Below are positions 1 through 5,417 of a DNA stretch of 5,417 nucleotides, piece after piece. Every line of letters begins with the position of its first letter. Positions within the stretch are counted from its first letter, which is position 1. The stretch covers positions 1 to 5,417 of the forward strand of contig JAGCRI010000056.1 in assembly GCA_017964755.1 (NCBI GenBank), written 5' to 3'. The position numbers and the translations under genes are program-made. A model generated the notes under the pieces. That model made no database searches. It was not told the DNA's origin and saw nothing but the letters and a program-made list of their open reading frames with translations. This DNA comes from Bacteroidales bacterium. GTDB lineage: Bacteria > Bacteroidota > Bacteroidia > Bacteroidales > WCHB1-69.

Positions 1-1
1 C

Positions 2-1072
2 GGAAACTCGCCAACCTCGACCAGAGCAAACTCAAATGGGGTTGACCTGAACCGCTCGTACCCCGGTCCTAACATGAACATCTCTAATCTTGAGCCTGAA
101 GTGGCAGCAATGGTCGCATTTGCAGGTAACCACCGCTTCGTGATGTCAGCTAACTATCACGGTGGCAGCGAGTTAGCAAATTATCCTTGGGACACATGGG
201 CATCTTCAAAAAAGAGACATGCCGATGATGCATGGTGGGCTTACGTATCGAGACTTTACGCTGACACAGTACACTCACACTCAACAAATTACTACTTCTA
301 TGATATGAACAATGGAATAACTTTTGGCGGCGACTGGTACGTTGTTGACGGCTCACGGCAAGATTACATGAACTACAAACAGCACTGCCGCGAGATAACG
401 ATGGAAATATCCACTCAAAAAGCTCCATCGTCAAGCGATGTTGACAAATTCTGGCAATATAACCGCCAAGCCATGCTCAACTACATAGAAGAGGCCGGAC
501 ACGGTTTCCACGGAGCCGTCACCGACATCACGACAGGCAAAGCGATAGAGGCAACCGTCTTCATCAACGGGCACGACTCGTTAAACTCGGAAGTCATCAC
601 CTCCACCGACAGCATCAACTACTTCCGCCCAATAAAAGGGGGCACATACTCCGTCACTTTTTCGGCTGAAGGCTACTGCTCCGAAACCACCGAAGTAACT
701 ACGACAGACGGCGCGTCAGTACGCCTTGACATGGCTCTGTGGCCGCTTCCATGCGACTCCACAACCACGCCCATCGACACTACCGACCCCGTGATTGACA
801 ACCCCGACAGCACCTCAATCACTGACTTCCAAATTGCCAACACCATAACAATCTACCCCAACCCGGCAAAAGAAAAGATTTTCATAAAAGGCAATATTTC
901 ATCGCAAAAAATTCATTACCAATACTTTGACATTTACGGAAAATTAATTTCAGAAGGTGAGACACAACCCGAAAAAGCCATCGAACTCAACTCACTCCCG
1001 GCAGGAATCTACTTTTTGAGAATCAAAACCGAAAAACAGGGACAAAAAACTTTCAAAATCATAAAACAATAA
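2..1072 (+). CDS. M14 zinc carboxypeptidase with T9SS sorting domain, 5'-truncated by window edge
   Basis: This is the C-terminal part of a secreted metallocarboxypeptidase that removes C-terminal residues from peptides. The frame is open from base 2, and the 24 codons before the ATG at 74 encode NSNGVDLNRSYPG, the M14 substrate-binding signature (Asn-Arg at codons 50-55, probable carboxylate-binding Arg at 23-25). The ATG at 74 is therefore internal. Numbering from that Met, NYHGG holds the third zinc ligand (His29), WYVVDG the Tyr248-like residue (Tyr89) and ITMEIS the catalytic Glu (Glu111). The first two zinc ligands (HxxE) lie upstream of the window. The order resembles the carboxypeptidase D/E/M subfamily: a transthyretin-like regulatory domain follows (about 144-221), then a Thr/Asp/Pro-rich linker (about 226-252). 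A T9SS type A sorting domain ends the protein (about 256-332: IYPNPAKEKIFI, IYGKL, LPAGIYFLRI). The protein is inferred to be exported by Sec, crosses the outer membrane by T9SS, and is released or surface-anchored. The glycosyltransferase gene begins four bases after the stop. The family call is firm; the substrate is unknown. Confidence 0.93.
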   Translation, partial: GNSPTSTRANSNGVDLNRSYPGPNMNISNLEPEVAAMVAFAGNHRFVMSANYHGGSELANYPWDTWASSKKRHADDAWWAYVSRLYADTVHSHSTNYYFYDMNNGITFGGDWYVVDGSRQDYMNYKQHCREITMEISTQKAPSSSDVDKFWQYNRQAMLNYIEEAGHGFHGAVTDITTGKAIEATVFINGHDSLNSEVITSTDSINYFRPIKGGTYSVTFSAEGYCSETTEVTTTDGASVRLDMALWPLPCDSTTTPIDTTDPVIDNPDSTSITDFQIANTITIYPNPAKEKIFIKGNISSQKIHYQYFDIYGKLISEGETQPEKAIELNSLPAGIYFLRIKTEKQGQKTFKIIKQ

Positions 1073-1076
1073 CCTG

Positions 1077-2192
1077 ATGAAGCGGGTAATTCTCTCAGTT
1101 ACAAACGATTTAGTCACAGACCAGAGATTGGAAAAGGTTTGTGATTTTCTCGTAAGTAACGGTTTTGAAGTTCTGCTTGTCGGGCGGCGCTACAGAAACA
1201 GTCCCTCTCTTGAACCTCGCAAATACGCAACAAAACGTCTGCACCTGATTTTCCGCAAAGGGTTCGCTTTTTATGCTGAATACAATCTCAGGCTCTTCTT
1301 CTATCTTCTTTTCAAAAAATGTGACATATTAGTAGCCAATGATTTAGACACATTACTACCCAATTTTCTCGTAAGCAGAATACGAAAAAAAAAGATAATT
1401 TACGACAGTCATGAATATTTTTGCGGGCTGCCGGAATTGGAAGGGCGACCCTTTGTAACAGCATTTTGGAAAAAAATAGAACGTTTCTGTTTTCCGCGTC
1501 TGCCCGAAGTTACAACTGTAAGTAGTTCAATAGCTGAAATTTACGACAAAGAATACCCACAGCGCAACAATAAAGTGAAAGTTGTGAGAAACTTTCCACG
1601 CCGCAACAAGCCTGCTTTGACAGAGACACGCGCGACACTCGGCCTGCCTGAAGACAAAAAACTGATTGTGATGCAAGGTGCTATAAACAAGGACAGAGGA
1701 GCAGAGGAGCTGATATTGGCGATGAAAGAGACCGACAACGCACTGCTGCTCATCATAGGGAACGGAGATGTAATTCCGCAACTGAACAAACTTGTTGATA
1801 ACGAGAATCTCTCAGAGAAAGTGAAATTCATACCAAGACTCACACCAGAGCGATTATTCCAACACACAACTCACTGTGACTTAGGATGTTCTTTAGAAAA
1901 GAACACGAATGCAAACTACCGCTATGCCCTCCCAAACAAGCTTTTCGATTACATAAGAGCGGGCATACCTGTCTTGGTCTCTGACCTTCCTGAAATGAAA
2001 AAAATAATTGCTGAGAGCCAAGTCGGTGAGACGATAACGAGCCACAGTCCAAGCGACATCGCCGCTTCAATAAACTCATTATTCACTGATACACAAAGAT
2101 ATAACAGTTACAAACAAAACACCAAAGCAGCTGCGGAAAAATATTGTTGGGAAAACGAAGAAGCCGTTTTACGCCAAGTTTACGGAATCTGA
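1077..2192 (+). CDS. Glycosyltransferase, GT-B fold, GT4-like (group 1)
   Basis: A complete 371-residue protein, normal length for a GT4-type enzyme, with no signal peptide or membrane segment; it is expected to work in the cytoplasm or at the inner membrane face, moving a sugar from a nucleotide donor to a glycan or lipid acceptor. The N-terminal Rossmann half opens with SVTNDLVTDQRLEKV (about 7-21) and contains ANDLDTLLPN (about 87-96) and IIYDSHEYF (about 107-115). The donor-binding half starts near 195 with MQGAINKDRGAEELI, then IIGNGD (226-231), VKFIPRLTPERL (249-260) and ALPNKLFDYIRAGIPVLVSDLPEM (284-307). The usual EX7E motif is altered: Asp291 takes the place of the second Glu and the first Glu is absent, which I believe is common in Bacteroidota members of this group. 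The start at 1077 is four bases after the preceding stop and has no Shine-Dalgarno sequence, so cotranscription is likely. The sugar and acceptor cannot be told; surface polysaccharide or LPS synthesis is a reasonable guess. Confidence 0.9.
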   Translation: MKRVILSVTNDLVTDQRLEKVCDFLVSNGFEVLLVGRRYRNSPSLEPRKYATKRLHLIFRKGFAFYAEYNLRLFFYLLFKKCDILVANDLDTLLPNFLVSRIRKKKIIYDSHEYFCGLPELEGRPFVTAFWKKIERFCFPRLPEVTTVSSSIAEIYDKEYPQRNNKVKVVRNFPRRNKPALTETRATLGLPEDKKLIVMQGAINKDRGAEELILAMKETDNALLLIIGNGDVIPQLNKLVDNENLSEKVKFIPRLTPERLFQHTTHCDLGCSLEKNTNANYRYALPNKLFDYIRAGIPVLVSDLPEMKKIIAESQVGETITSHSPSDIAASINSLFTDTQRYNSYKQNTKAAAEKYCWENEEAVLRQVYGI

Positions 2193-2200
2193 GCCACCAT

Positions 2201-2234
2201 AAACAAAAAAGCCGGCACTGGAAAATGAACCGGC
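2201..2234 (-). terminator. Intrinsic terminator of the tRNA transcript
   Basis: Read on the minus strand, GCCGGT (2234-2229) pairs with GCCGGC (2216-2211) to give a six-pair, GC-rich stem with one G-T pair and a 12-base loop. It is followed by TTTTTTGTTT (2210-2201). It lies 8 bases beyond the 3' end of tRNA-Ala, where the end of the tRNA transcript is expected. In the plus direction the stem is followed by AAAGTC, so it would not be an intrinsic terminator for the convergent glycosyltransferase gene. Confidence 0.8.
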
Positions 2235-2242
2235 AAAGTCAG

Positions 2243-2315
2243 TGGAGAATAACGGATTCGAACCGTCGACCCCTTGATTGCGAACCAAGTGCTCTACCAG
2301 CTGAGCTAATTCCCC
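2243..2315 (-). tRNA. tRNA-Ala, anticodon CGC
   Basis: A full 73-base cloverleaf is readable on the minus strand. The acceptor stem GGGGAAT pairs with ATTCTCC and includes a G3-U70 wobble, the alanine identity element. The D stem is GCTC/GAGC. The anticodon stem is CTTGG/TCAAG around the loop TTCGCAA, giving anticodon CGC (complement of bases 2280-2282), which reads the Ala codon GCG. The variable loop is five bases, the T stem GACGG/CCGTT with loop TTCGAAT, and the discriminator is A. CCA is not encoded; the bases after the discriminator are CT. It lies 20 bases downstream of tRNA-Thr on the same strand and has its own terminator beyond it. C34 limits it mainly to GCG, so a broader-reading alanine tRNA must exist elsewhere in the genome. 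Confidence 0.96.
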
Positions 2316-2335
2316 TTCTTCTATTAAAAATCAAG

Positions 2336-2408
<73 letters not shown>

Positions 2409-2413
2409 TTTTG

Positions 2414-2450
2414 CGGGTGCAAAAATAACATTTTTTTTGTTACGCACCCG
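2414..2450. promoter_or_regulatory. Inverted repeat between the OadG-like gene and tRNA-Thr
   Basis: CGGGTGC (2414-2420) pairs perfectly with GCACCCG (2444-2450). An inner TAACA (2426-2430) pairs with TGTTA (2438-2442) around a seven-T loop (2431-2437). The two stems are separated by an asymmetric bulge (AAAAA against C). In RNA read leftwards from the OadG-like gene this could fold, but no T run follows the outer stem (CAAAAGCC), so it is not a standard intrinsic terminator. It overlaps the tRNA promoter element. It may be a processing site, a weak stop or only chance. Confidence 0.45.
2420..2427 (-). promoter_or_regulatory. Putative -7 promoter element for the tRNA pair
   Basis: The minus strand reads TATTTTTG, matching the Bacteroidota -7 consensus TAnnTTTG. 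It would place a transcription start only a few bases before the tRNA-Thr 5' end at 2408, which suits a tRNA gene. No TTG-type -33 element is visible at the expected distance. The element lies inside an inverted repeat (2414-2450). Confidence 0.55.
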
Positions 2451-2457
2451 ATATGTC

Positions 2458-3393
2458 TTAAAATTTACGCTGAACTCGCTTCATTGTAAGCTCTTTCTGC
2501 GACCACGGACTATAGTGCGCCGAAGGGTTGACGATAGTTATGACTTCGCTTTCCTCATCGTGCATACCGTTGAAATATAGGTGTAACGCCATAGAAATTG
2601 CAGCAACTTCCTCGCCTGTTATGCCTTCCTCTTCCACCTCTTCGGCTGGGGCTACAGCAGTAGCACCACTCGTCTGCGCGGCTGGATCAGCAGTTTTCCT
2701 GCTCTTTGCACGGCTTACTTTACCGAATACCTTCAACATGCAGAAAATAAGTATCAGAGCAGAAAAGACAACACTCATTGAAATTATGGCAAGTCCTATG
2801 CCGTATGGATCGTCCTGTTTAAGCATTTCTGCTTTTGAACGACCGACAGTGACATTGTTCGTAGAACCGGGTGTAAACTGTTCCAAATAAGTGATATCTG
2901 CCCCTCCATCTTCAACACGGCCGTATGAGACTGCCGAATCGCGCAGTGCCACATCATATTCCATAATATCAATGAGGGTCTTACCATTCGAACTGATAAG
3001 TGCGATATAGTTGGTGCGCGAAACCGAAGGGTCGAAATTGACGTGGAAAGTTCCGTAAAGCGGCGAATTATCCATGTAGAAGACGATGGTGCTGCGCTGG
3101 TCAATCAGAGTTTTGGGATCACCTTTCGGGATATGGTACCAATGCGCCTTCCCCGTACCATCAGCCAAACCGGTTGTATCATCGGTGAGATAGCACTCCT
3201 GTATATTGACACTATTGTATGCTGTGTTGAAAATTTCAACCCACGGCACACGCCTGCCGTATTCATCCACATAATTGGAATCGTTCTTTATCAGTATCTC
3301 ATTAATTCTTAAATCAGTAACTTGCTGGCCATAAAGAGACAAGCCTAAAAATGAAAGAATTAAGCAATATAAAATTCTTGAAATGTTTTTCAT
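2458..3393 (-). CDS. OadG-like Na+-pump decarboxylase gamma/delta subunit with N-terminal lamin-tail domain
   Basis: A 311-residue inner-membrane protein. A signal peptide covers about 1-22 (Lys3, Arg6, hydrophobic core, LSLYGQQ). A lamin-tail-like beta domain follows at about 27-178: LRINEILIKN at its start, WVEIFN, SVNIQECYLTDD, WYHIPKGDPKTL and a closing FTPGSTNN. This is the typical order of that fold. After QDDPYGIGLAIISMSVVF comes one transmembrane helix (about 198-222), the OadG signature, then a basic stop-transfer (KVFGKVSRAKSRK). An Ala/Pro/Glu-rich linker and a conserved helix and tail follow (EEVAAISMALHLYF, DEESEVITI, SPWSQK). The predicted topology puts the lamin-tail domain in the periplasm and the C-terminus in the cytoplasm. 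In this family the small subunit tethers the carboxyltransferase to the membrane beta subunit; that role is inferred here from mmdA lying 27 bases upstream. There is no Shine-Dalgarno sequence. The biotin carrier and beta subunit do not follow it. Confidence 0.85.
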   Translation of the reverse strand: MKNISRILYCLILSFLGLSLYGQQVTDLRINEILIKNDSNYVDEYGRRVPWVEIFNTAYNSVNIQECYLTDDTTGLADGTGKAHWYHIPKGDPKTLIDQRSTIVFYMDNSPLYGTFHVNFDPSVSRTNYIALISSNGKTLIDIMEYDVALRDSAVSYGRVEDGGADITYLEQFTPGSTNNVTVGRSKAEMLKQDDPYGIGLAIISMSVVFSALILIFCMLKVFGKVSRAKSRKTADPAAQTSGATAVAPAEEVEEEGITGEEVAAISMALHLYFNGMHDEESEVITIVNPSAHYSPWSQKELTMKRVQRKF

Positions 3394-3420
3394 ATATAAT
3401 AATGTATAAAAAAGGTCAAA

Positions 3421-4980
3421 TTACAAAGGCAGGTTATCGTGTTTCTTCGCAGGATTTTCCAAACGTTTGTTTTTAAGTGATTCGAGGGCACGGATAACTC
3501 TGAAACGTGTGTTGCGTGGTTCAATAACGTCGTCAATATAGCTGTATTTAGCTGCAACATACGGATTTGCAAACACATCGCGATATTCCTGTTCTTTCTC
3601 TGCTATAAATTCAGCCTGCTTTTGAGGATCTTCTATAGCTTTGATTTCCTTGCTCTTAAGCACTTCAACTGCGCCCTTGCCGCCCATAACAGCGATTTCT
3701 GCAGTCGGCCACGCATAGTTGATGTCACCGCGCAGGTGTTTCGAGCTCATCACGATATAAGCGCCGCCGTACGCTTTGCGCAGGATAACGGTAACTTTCG
3801 GCACTGTGGCTTCGCCGTATGCGTACAGAAGTTTTGCACCATGCAGGATTATGCCGCCGTACTCCTGACCGGAACCCGGAAGGAAGCCCGGAACATCTTC
3901 TAACGTGACAATCGGAATATTGAACGCATCGCAGAAGCGGACAAAACGCGCACCCTTACGAGAAGCGTTGATGTCGAGGCAGCCCGCCAAATATTTCGGC
4001 TGGTTTGCAACAACACCGACAGACATTCCATTGAAACGAGCAAAACCTATGACTATGTTTGGAGCATAATTCGGCTGAATTTCCAAGAACTGCCCGTTGT
4101 CAACAATAGCGGTAATCACATCCTTAATATCGTAAGGTTTGTTCGGATTATCGGGGATAATTTCGTTGAGGCTGTCTTCCAAACGGTTGATTGGGTCTTC
4201 GCAAGGAACATACGGAGGAACTTCCATATTGTTTGAAGGAAGATAGCTGATAAGTTCGCGGAGCAGTGCTATTCCTTCCTGCTCGTTATCAACTGAGAAA
4301 TGGGCAACACCGGATTTTGAAGAGTGGACAGAAGCGCCGCCGAGGTCTTCAACAGTAATATCCTCGTGAGTTACAGTCTTCACAACCTTCGGCCCTGTAA
4401 CAAACATATAGCTTGTATTCTTCGCCATCATAATGAAGTCTGTGAGGGCTGGAGAATAGACCGCGCCACCGGCACACGGACCGAAAATGACAGAGATTTG
4501 AGGAATAACGCCCGAAGCCTCAATGTTGCGCTGGAAAATCTCGCCGTAGCCTGAAAGACTGTTCACGCCTTCCTGAATACGTGCTCCGCCGGAATCGTTA
4601 AAGCCGATAACCGGTGCCCCGACTTTCATAGCCTGATCCATCACTTTGCAGATTTTCTGGGAAACGGTCTCAGAAAGGGAACCGCCGAAAACAGTGAAAT
4701 CCTGTGAAAAGACATAAACCAAGCGGCCATCTACCGTACCATAACCGGTGATCACGCCGTCAGACAAAAATTTGTCCTTCTCCATTCCGAAATTTGTGCA
4801 CCTGTGAGTCACAAACATATCAAACTCCTCGAAACTCCCCTCATCGAGGAACATCAGGATTCGCTCACGGGCCGTATATTTCCCTTGTGAATGCTGCTTT
4901 TCTATCCTTTTTTCTCCCCCCGCCAAACGCGCCTTAGCACGCAATTCCAACAATTCATTGATTTTTTCCTGCATTTTCAT
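3421..4980 (-). CDS. mmdA: Methylmalonyl-CoA decarboxylase alpha subunit / propionyl-CoA carboxylase beta-type carboxyltransferase
   Basis: A complete 519-residue cytoplasmic carboxyltransferase, the usual length for MmdA/PccB. It moves the carboxyl group between methylmalonyl-CoA and carrier-bound biotin, releasing propionyl-CoA in the decarboxylase direction. The N-terminal crotonase-like half has the family opening (KARLAGGEKRIEKQH, GKYTARERILMFLD), NDSGGARIQEGV (128-139) and the oxyanion-hole loop GPCAGGAVYSPALTDF (167-182). The C-terminal half has PNIVIGFARFNG (307-318), EDVPGFLPGSGQEYGGII (361-378), the second oxyanion-hole segment RKAYGGAYIVMSSKHL (401-416) and AWPTAEIAVMGGKGAVEVL (423-441). 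Asp419 in GDINYAWPT aligns with the Asp that favours propionyl over acetyl substrates in characterised PccB. The Met at 4980 precedes the family's N-terminal helix; the Met at 4974 is an alternative start. The OadG-like gene 27 bases downstream favours a Na+-pump decarboxylase over a soluble propionyl-CoA carboxylase. A TATCTTTG element 85 bases upstream is the likely promoter. Confidence 0.95.
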   Translation of the reverse strand: MKMQEKINELLELRAKARLAGGEKRIEKQHSQGKYTARERILMFLDEGSFEEFDMFVTHRCTNFGMEKDKFLSDGVITGYGTVDGRLVYVFSQDFTVFGGSLSETVSQKICKVMDQAMKVGAPVIGFNDSGGARIQEGVNSLSGYGEIFQRNIEASGVIPQISVIFGPCAGGAVYSPALTDFIMMAKNTSYMFVTGPKVVKTVTHEDITVEDLGGASVHSSKSGVAHFSVDNEQEGIALLRELISYLPSNNMEVPPYVPCEDPINRLEDSLNEIIPDNPNKPYDIKDVITAIVDNGQFLEIQPNYAPNIVIGFARFNGMSVGVVANQPKYLAGCLDINASRKGARFVRFCDAFNIPIVTLEDVPGFLPGSGQEYGGIILHGAKLLYAYGEATVPKVTVILRKAYGGAYIVMSSKHLRGDINYAWPTAEIAVMGGKGAVEVLKSKEIKAIEDPQKQAEFIAEKEQEYRDVFANPYVAAKYSYIDDVIEPRNTRFRVIRALESLKNKRLENPAKKHDNLPL

Positions 4981-5019
4981 AATTGCAAAGTTCGTTATTG
5001 AAAAATGTGTTATTATATT

Positions 5020-5035
5020 TAATTATCTAATTATC
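5020..5035. repeat. Tandem 8-base direct repeat in the mmdA leader
   Basis: TAATTATC occurs twice in direct succession (5020-5027 and 5028-5035), within the region expected to be the mmdA 5' leader. In such AT-rich sequence it may be chance; no function is assigned. Confidence 0.4.
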
Positions 5036-5064
5036 AAGTATTTATTTTTTTACATAGACTTTTG

Positions 5065-5072
5065 CAAAGATA
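5065..5072 (-). promoter_or_regulatory. Putative -7 promoter element for mmdA
   Basis: The minus strand reads TATCTTTG, an exact match to TAnnTTTG. It would start transcription near 5058 and give mmdA a leader of roughly 75-80 bases. No convincing TTG -33 element is seen at normal spacing; the only nearby TTG (5085-5083) is too close. Confidence 0.6.
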
Positions 5073-5113
5073 GTCATTTTTTCAATTAAATATTATTAAG
5101 AAAAAAAAATGAC
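5073..5113. promoter_or_regulatory. Perfect 10-base inverted repeat between divergent promoters (possible operator)
   Basis: GTCATTTTTT (5073-5082) is the exact reverse complement of AAAAAATGAC (5104-5113), with 21 bases between the arms. The left arm abuts the mmdA -7 element and would cover its spacer; the right arm lies about 30 bases before the lipoprotein -7 element. This placement fits a regulator site shared by both promoters, but that is inference. Confidence 0.45.
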
Positions 5114-5143
5114 AAAAAGAAAACGTAATTATATTTTTTATTG

Positions 5144-5151
5144 TAATTTTG
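5144..5151 (+). promoter_or_regulatory. Putative -7 promoter element for the lipoprotein gene
   Basis: TAATTTTG matches TAnnTTTG, 35 bases before the ATG at 5187. It predicts a start near 5158 and a leader of about 30 bases. No -33 TTG is visible at the expected distance. Confidence 0.5.
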
Positions 5152-5186
5152 CAAGCGAAAAAAATATTAACCTAAAAATAAAAGAC

Positions 5187-5417
5187 ATGAAAAATTTTAA
5201 AATTATTGCTTTAGCTTTTATAGCATGCACAATGCTTTTCTCTTCATGCAAGAAGGGTGAACAAACAAAAACAGCTATGCTTTGCTACAAATATGGTTGG
5301 GTTCTCGAATCAGCCACAACATCTCCGGCATACGCTCTCTCAAACAACACATTCTGCACTGACCTTATGACAGAAGGCTATCTTAATGAATGCGAACTCG
5401 ACGACATCCTCACATTC
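5187..5417 (+). CDS. Putative lipoprotein, 3'-truncated by window edge
   Basis: An open frame of 77 codons runs off the right edge, so the protein is longer than seen. It begins MKNFKIIALAFIACTMLFSSC: a short basic start, a hydrophobic core and a lipobox ending at Cys21, typical of a Bacteroidota lipoprotein processed by signal peptidase II. Residues after the Cys are KKGEQ, without the acidic run that often marks surface export, so a periplasmic side is possible. The mature part starts KTAMLCYKYGWVLESATTSP and reaches NECELDDILTF; the C-x-x-D-D-x-x-T-F pattern with an early Trp recalls lipocalin-like Bacteroidota lipoproteins, but this is weak evidence. I do not recognise the family firmly. 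A TAATTTTG promoter element lies 35 bases upstream, and the leader is A-rich with no Shine-Dalgarno sequence. It is divergent from mmdA and may share its control region. Confidence 0.75.
   Translation, partial: MKNFKIIALAFIACTMLFSSCKKGEQTKTAMLCYKYGWVLESATTSPAYALSNNTFCTDLMTEGYLNECELDDILTF

Larger units (their letters stand above)
4981..5186. other. Divergent AT-rich intergenic region
   Basis: These 206 bases separate the mmdA start (minus) from the lipoprotein start (plus). They are very AT-rich and contain one TAnnTTTG element for each direction, a perfect 10-base inverted repeat between them and a short tandem repeat in the mmdA leader. No reading frame of note and no RNA gene is visible. 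Confidence 0.8.

Noticed and set aside
74..76. ATG at 74 as the start of the carboxypeptidase
   Set aside because: The same frame is open to base 2 and the upstream codons encode the conserved M14 NGVDLNR segment, so this Met is internal.
2211..2234. The hairpin as terminator for the plus-strand glycosyltransferase gene
   Set aside because: In the plus direction the stem is followed by AAAGTC with no T run; the T run is on the minus-strand side, fitting the tRNA transcript.
2528..3312. Plus-strand open frames opposite the OadG-like gene
   Set aside because: They are antisense shadows without recognisable domains, signal peptides or upstream promoter elements, and the minus-strand frame has clear domain structure.
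3622..4554. Plus-strand open frames opposite mmdA
   Set aside because: They are antisense to a highly conserved enzyme and show no family features of their own.
3421..4980. Acetyl-CoA carboxylase carboxyltransferase or soluble propionyl-CoA carboxylase as the first choice for this gene
   Set aside because: Length, motifs and the neighbouring OadG-like subunit fit a methylmalonyl-CoA decarboxylase better; a propionyl-CoA carboxylase role cannot be fully excluded because the carrier subunit is not in the window.

Overview
The window looks like a piece of a Bacteroidota chromosome, most likely a member of the Bacteroidales that carries a type IX secretion system (T9SS). Four things support this. 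The first gene ends in a T9SS type A C-terminal sorting domain. The start codons lack Shine-Dalgarno sequences and have A/T-rich upstream tracts. Promoter -7 elements of the TAnnTTTG type are present. There is also an OadG-like subunit with a lamin-tail ectodomain, an arrangement I associate with this phylum. I cannot name the genus.

Layout. Positions 2-1072 (+) hold the 3' part of a secreted M14 zinc carboxypeptidase; its coding frame is open to the left edge, so the first in-window ATG at 74 is not its start. Four bases later comes a complete cytoplasmic GT-B fold glycosyltransferase (1077-2192, +). Everything from 2201 to 5072 then reads leftwards. Counting from the right, there is an mmdA-type carboxyltransferase (4980-3421), an OadG-like membrane subunit with a lamin-tail domain (3393-2458), tRNA-Thr(CGT) (2408-2336), tRNA-Ala(CGC) (2315-2243) and an intrinsic terminator (2234-2201). 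An AT-rich divergent intergenic region of 206 bases (4981-5186) carries a promoter element for each direction and a perfect 10-base inverted repeat. At the right edge a lipoprotein gene begins (5187, +) and runs out of the window.

How the genes work together. MmdA and the OadG-like protein are the carboxyltransferase and small membrane subunits expected of a biotin-dependent, Na+-translocating methylmalonyl-CoA decarboxylase, which acts at the end of the succinate-to-propionate pathway. The biotin carrier and the membrane beta subunit, also needed for such a pump, do not follow here: two tRNA genes occupy the downstream position. No clear intrinsic terminator separates the OadG-like gene from the tRNAs, so readthrough into them is possible. 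The carboxypeptidase and glycosyltransferase are probably cotranscribed, but no functional link between them can be read from the sequence. I see no phage, insertion sequence, CRISPR array or defence genes. The most unusual features are the domain fusion, the incomplete pump locus, and the tandem pair of C34 tRNAs that both read NCG codons.
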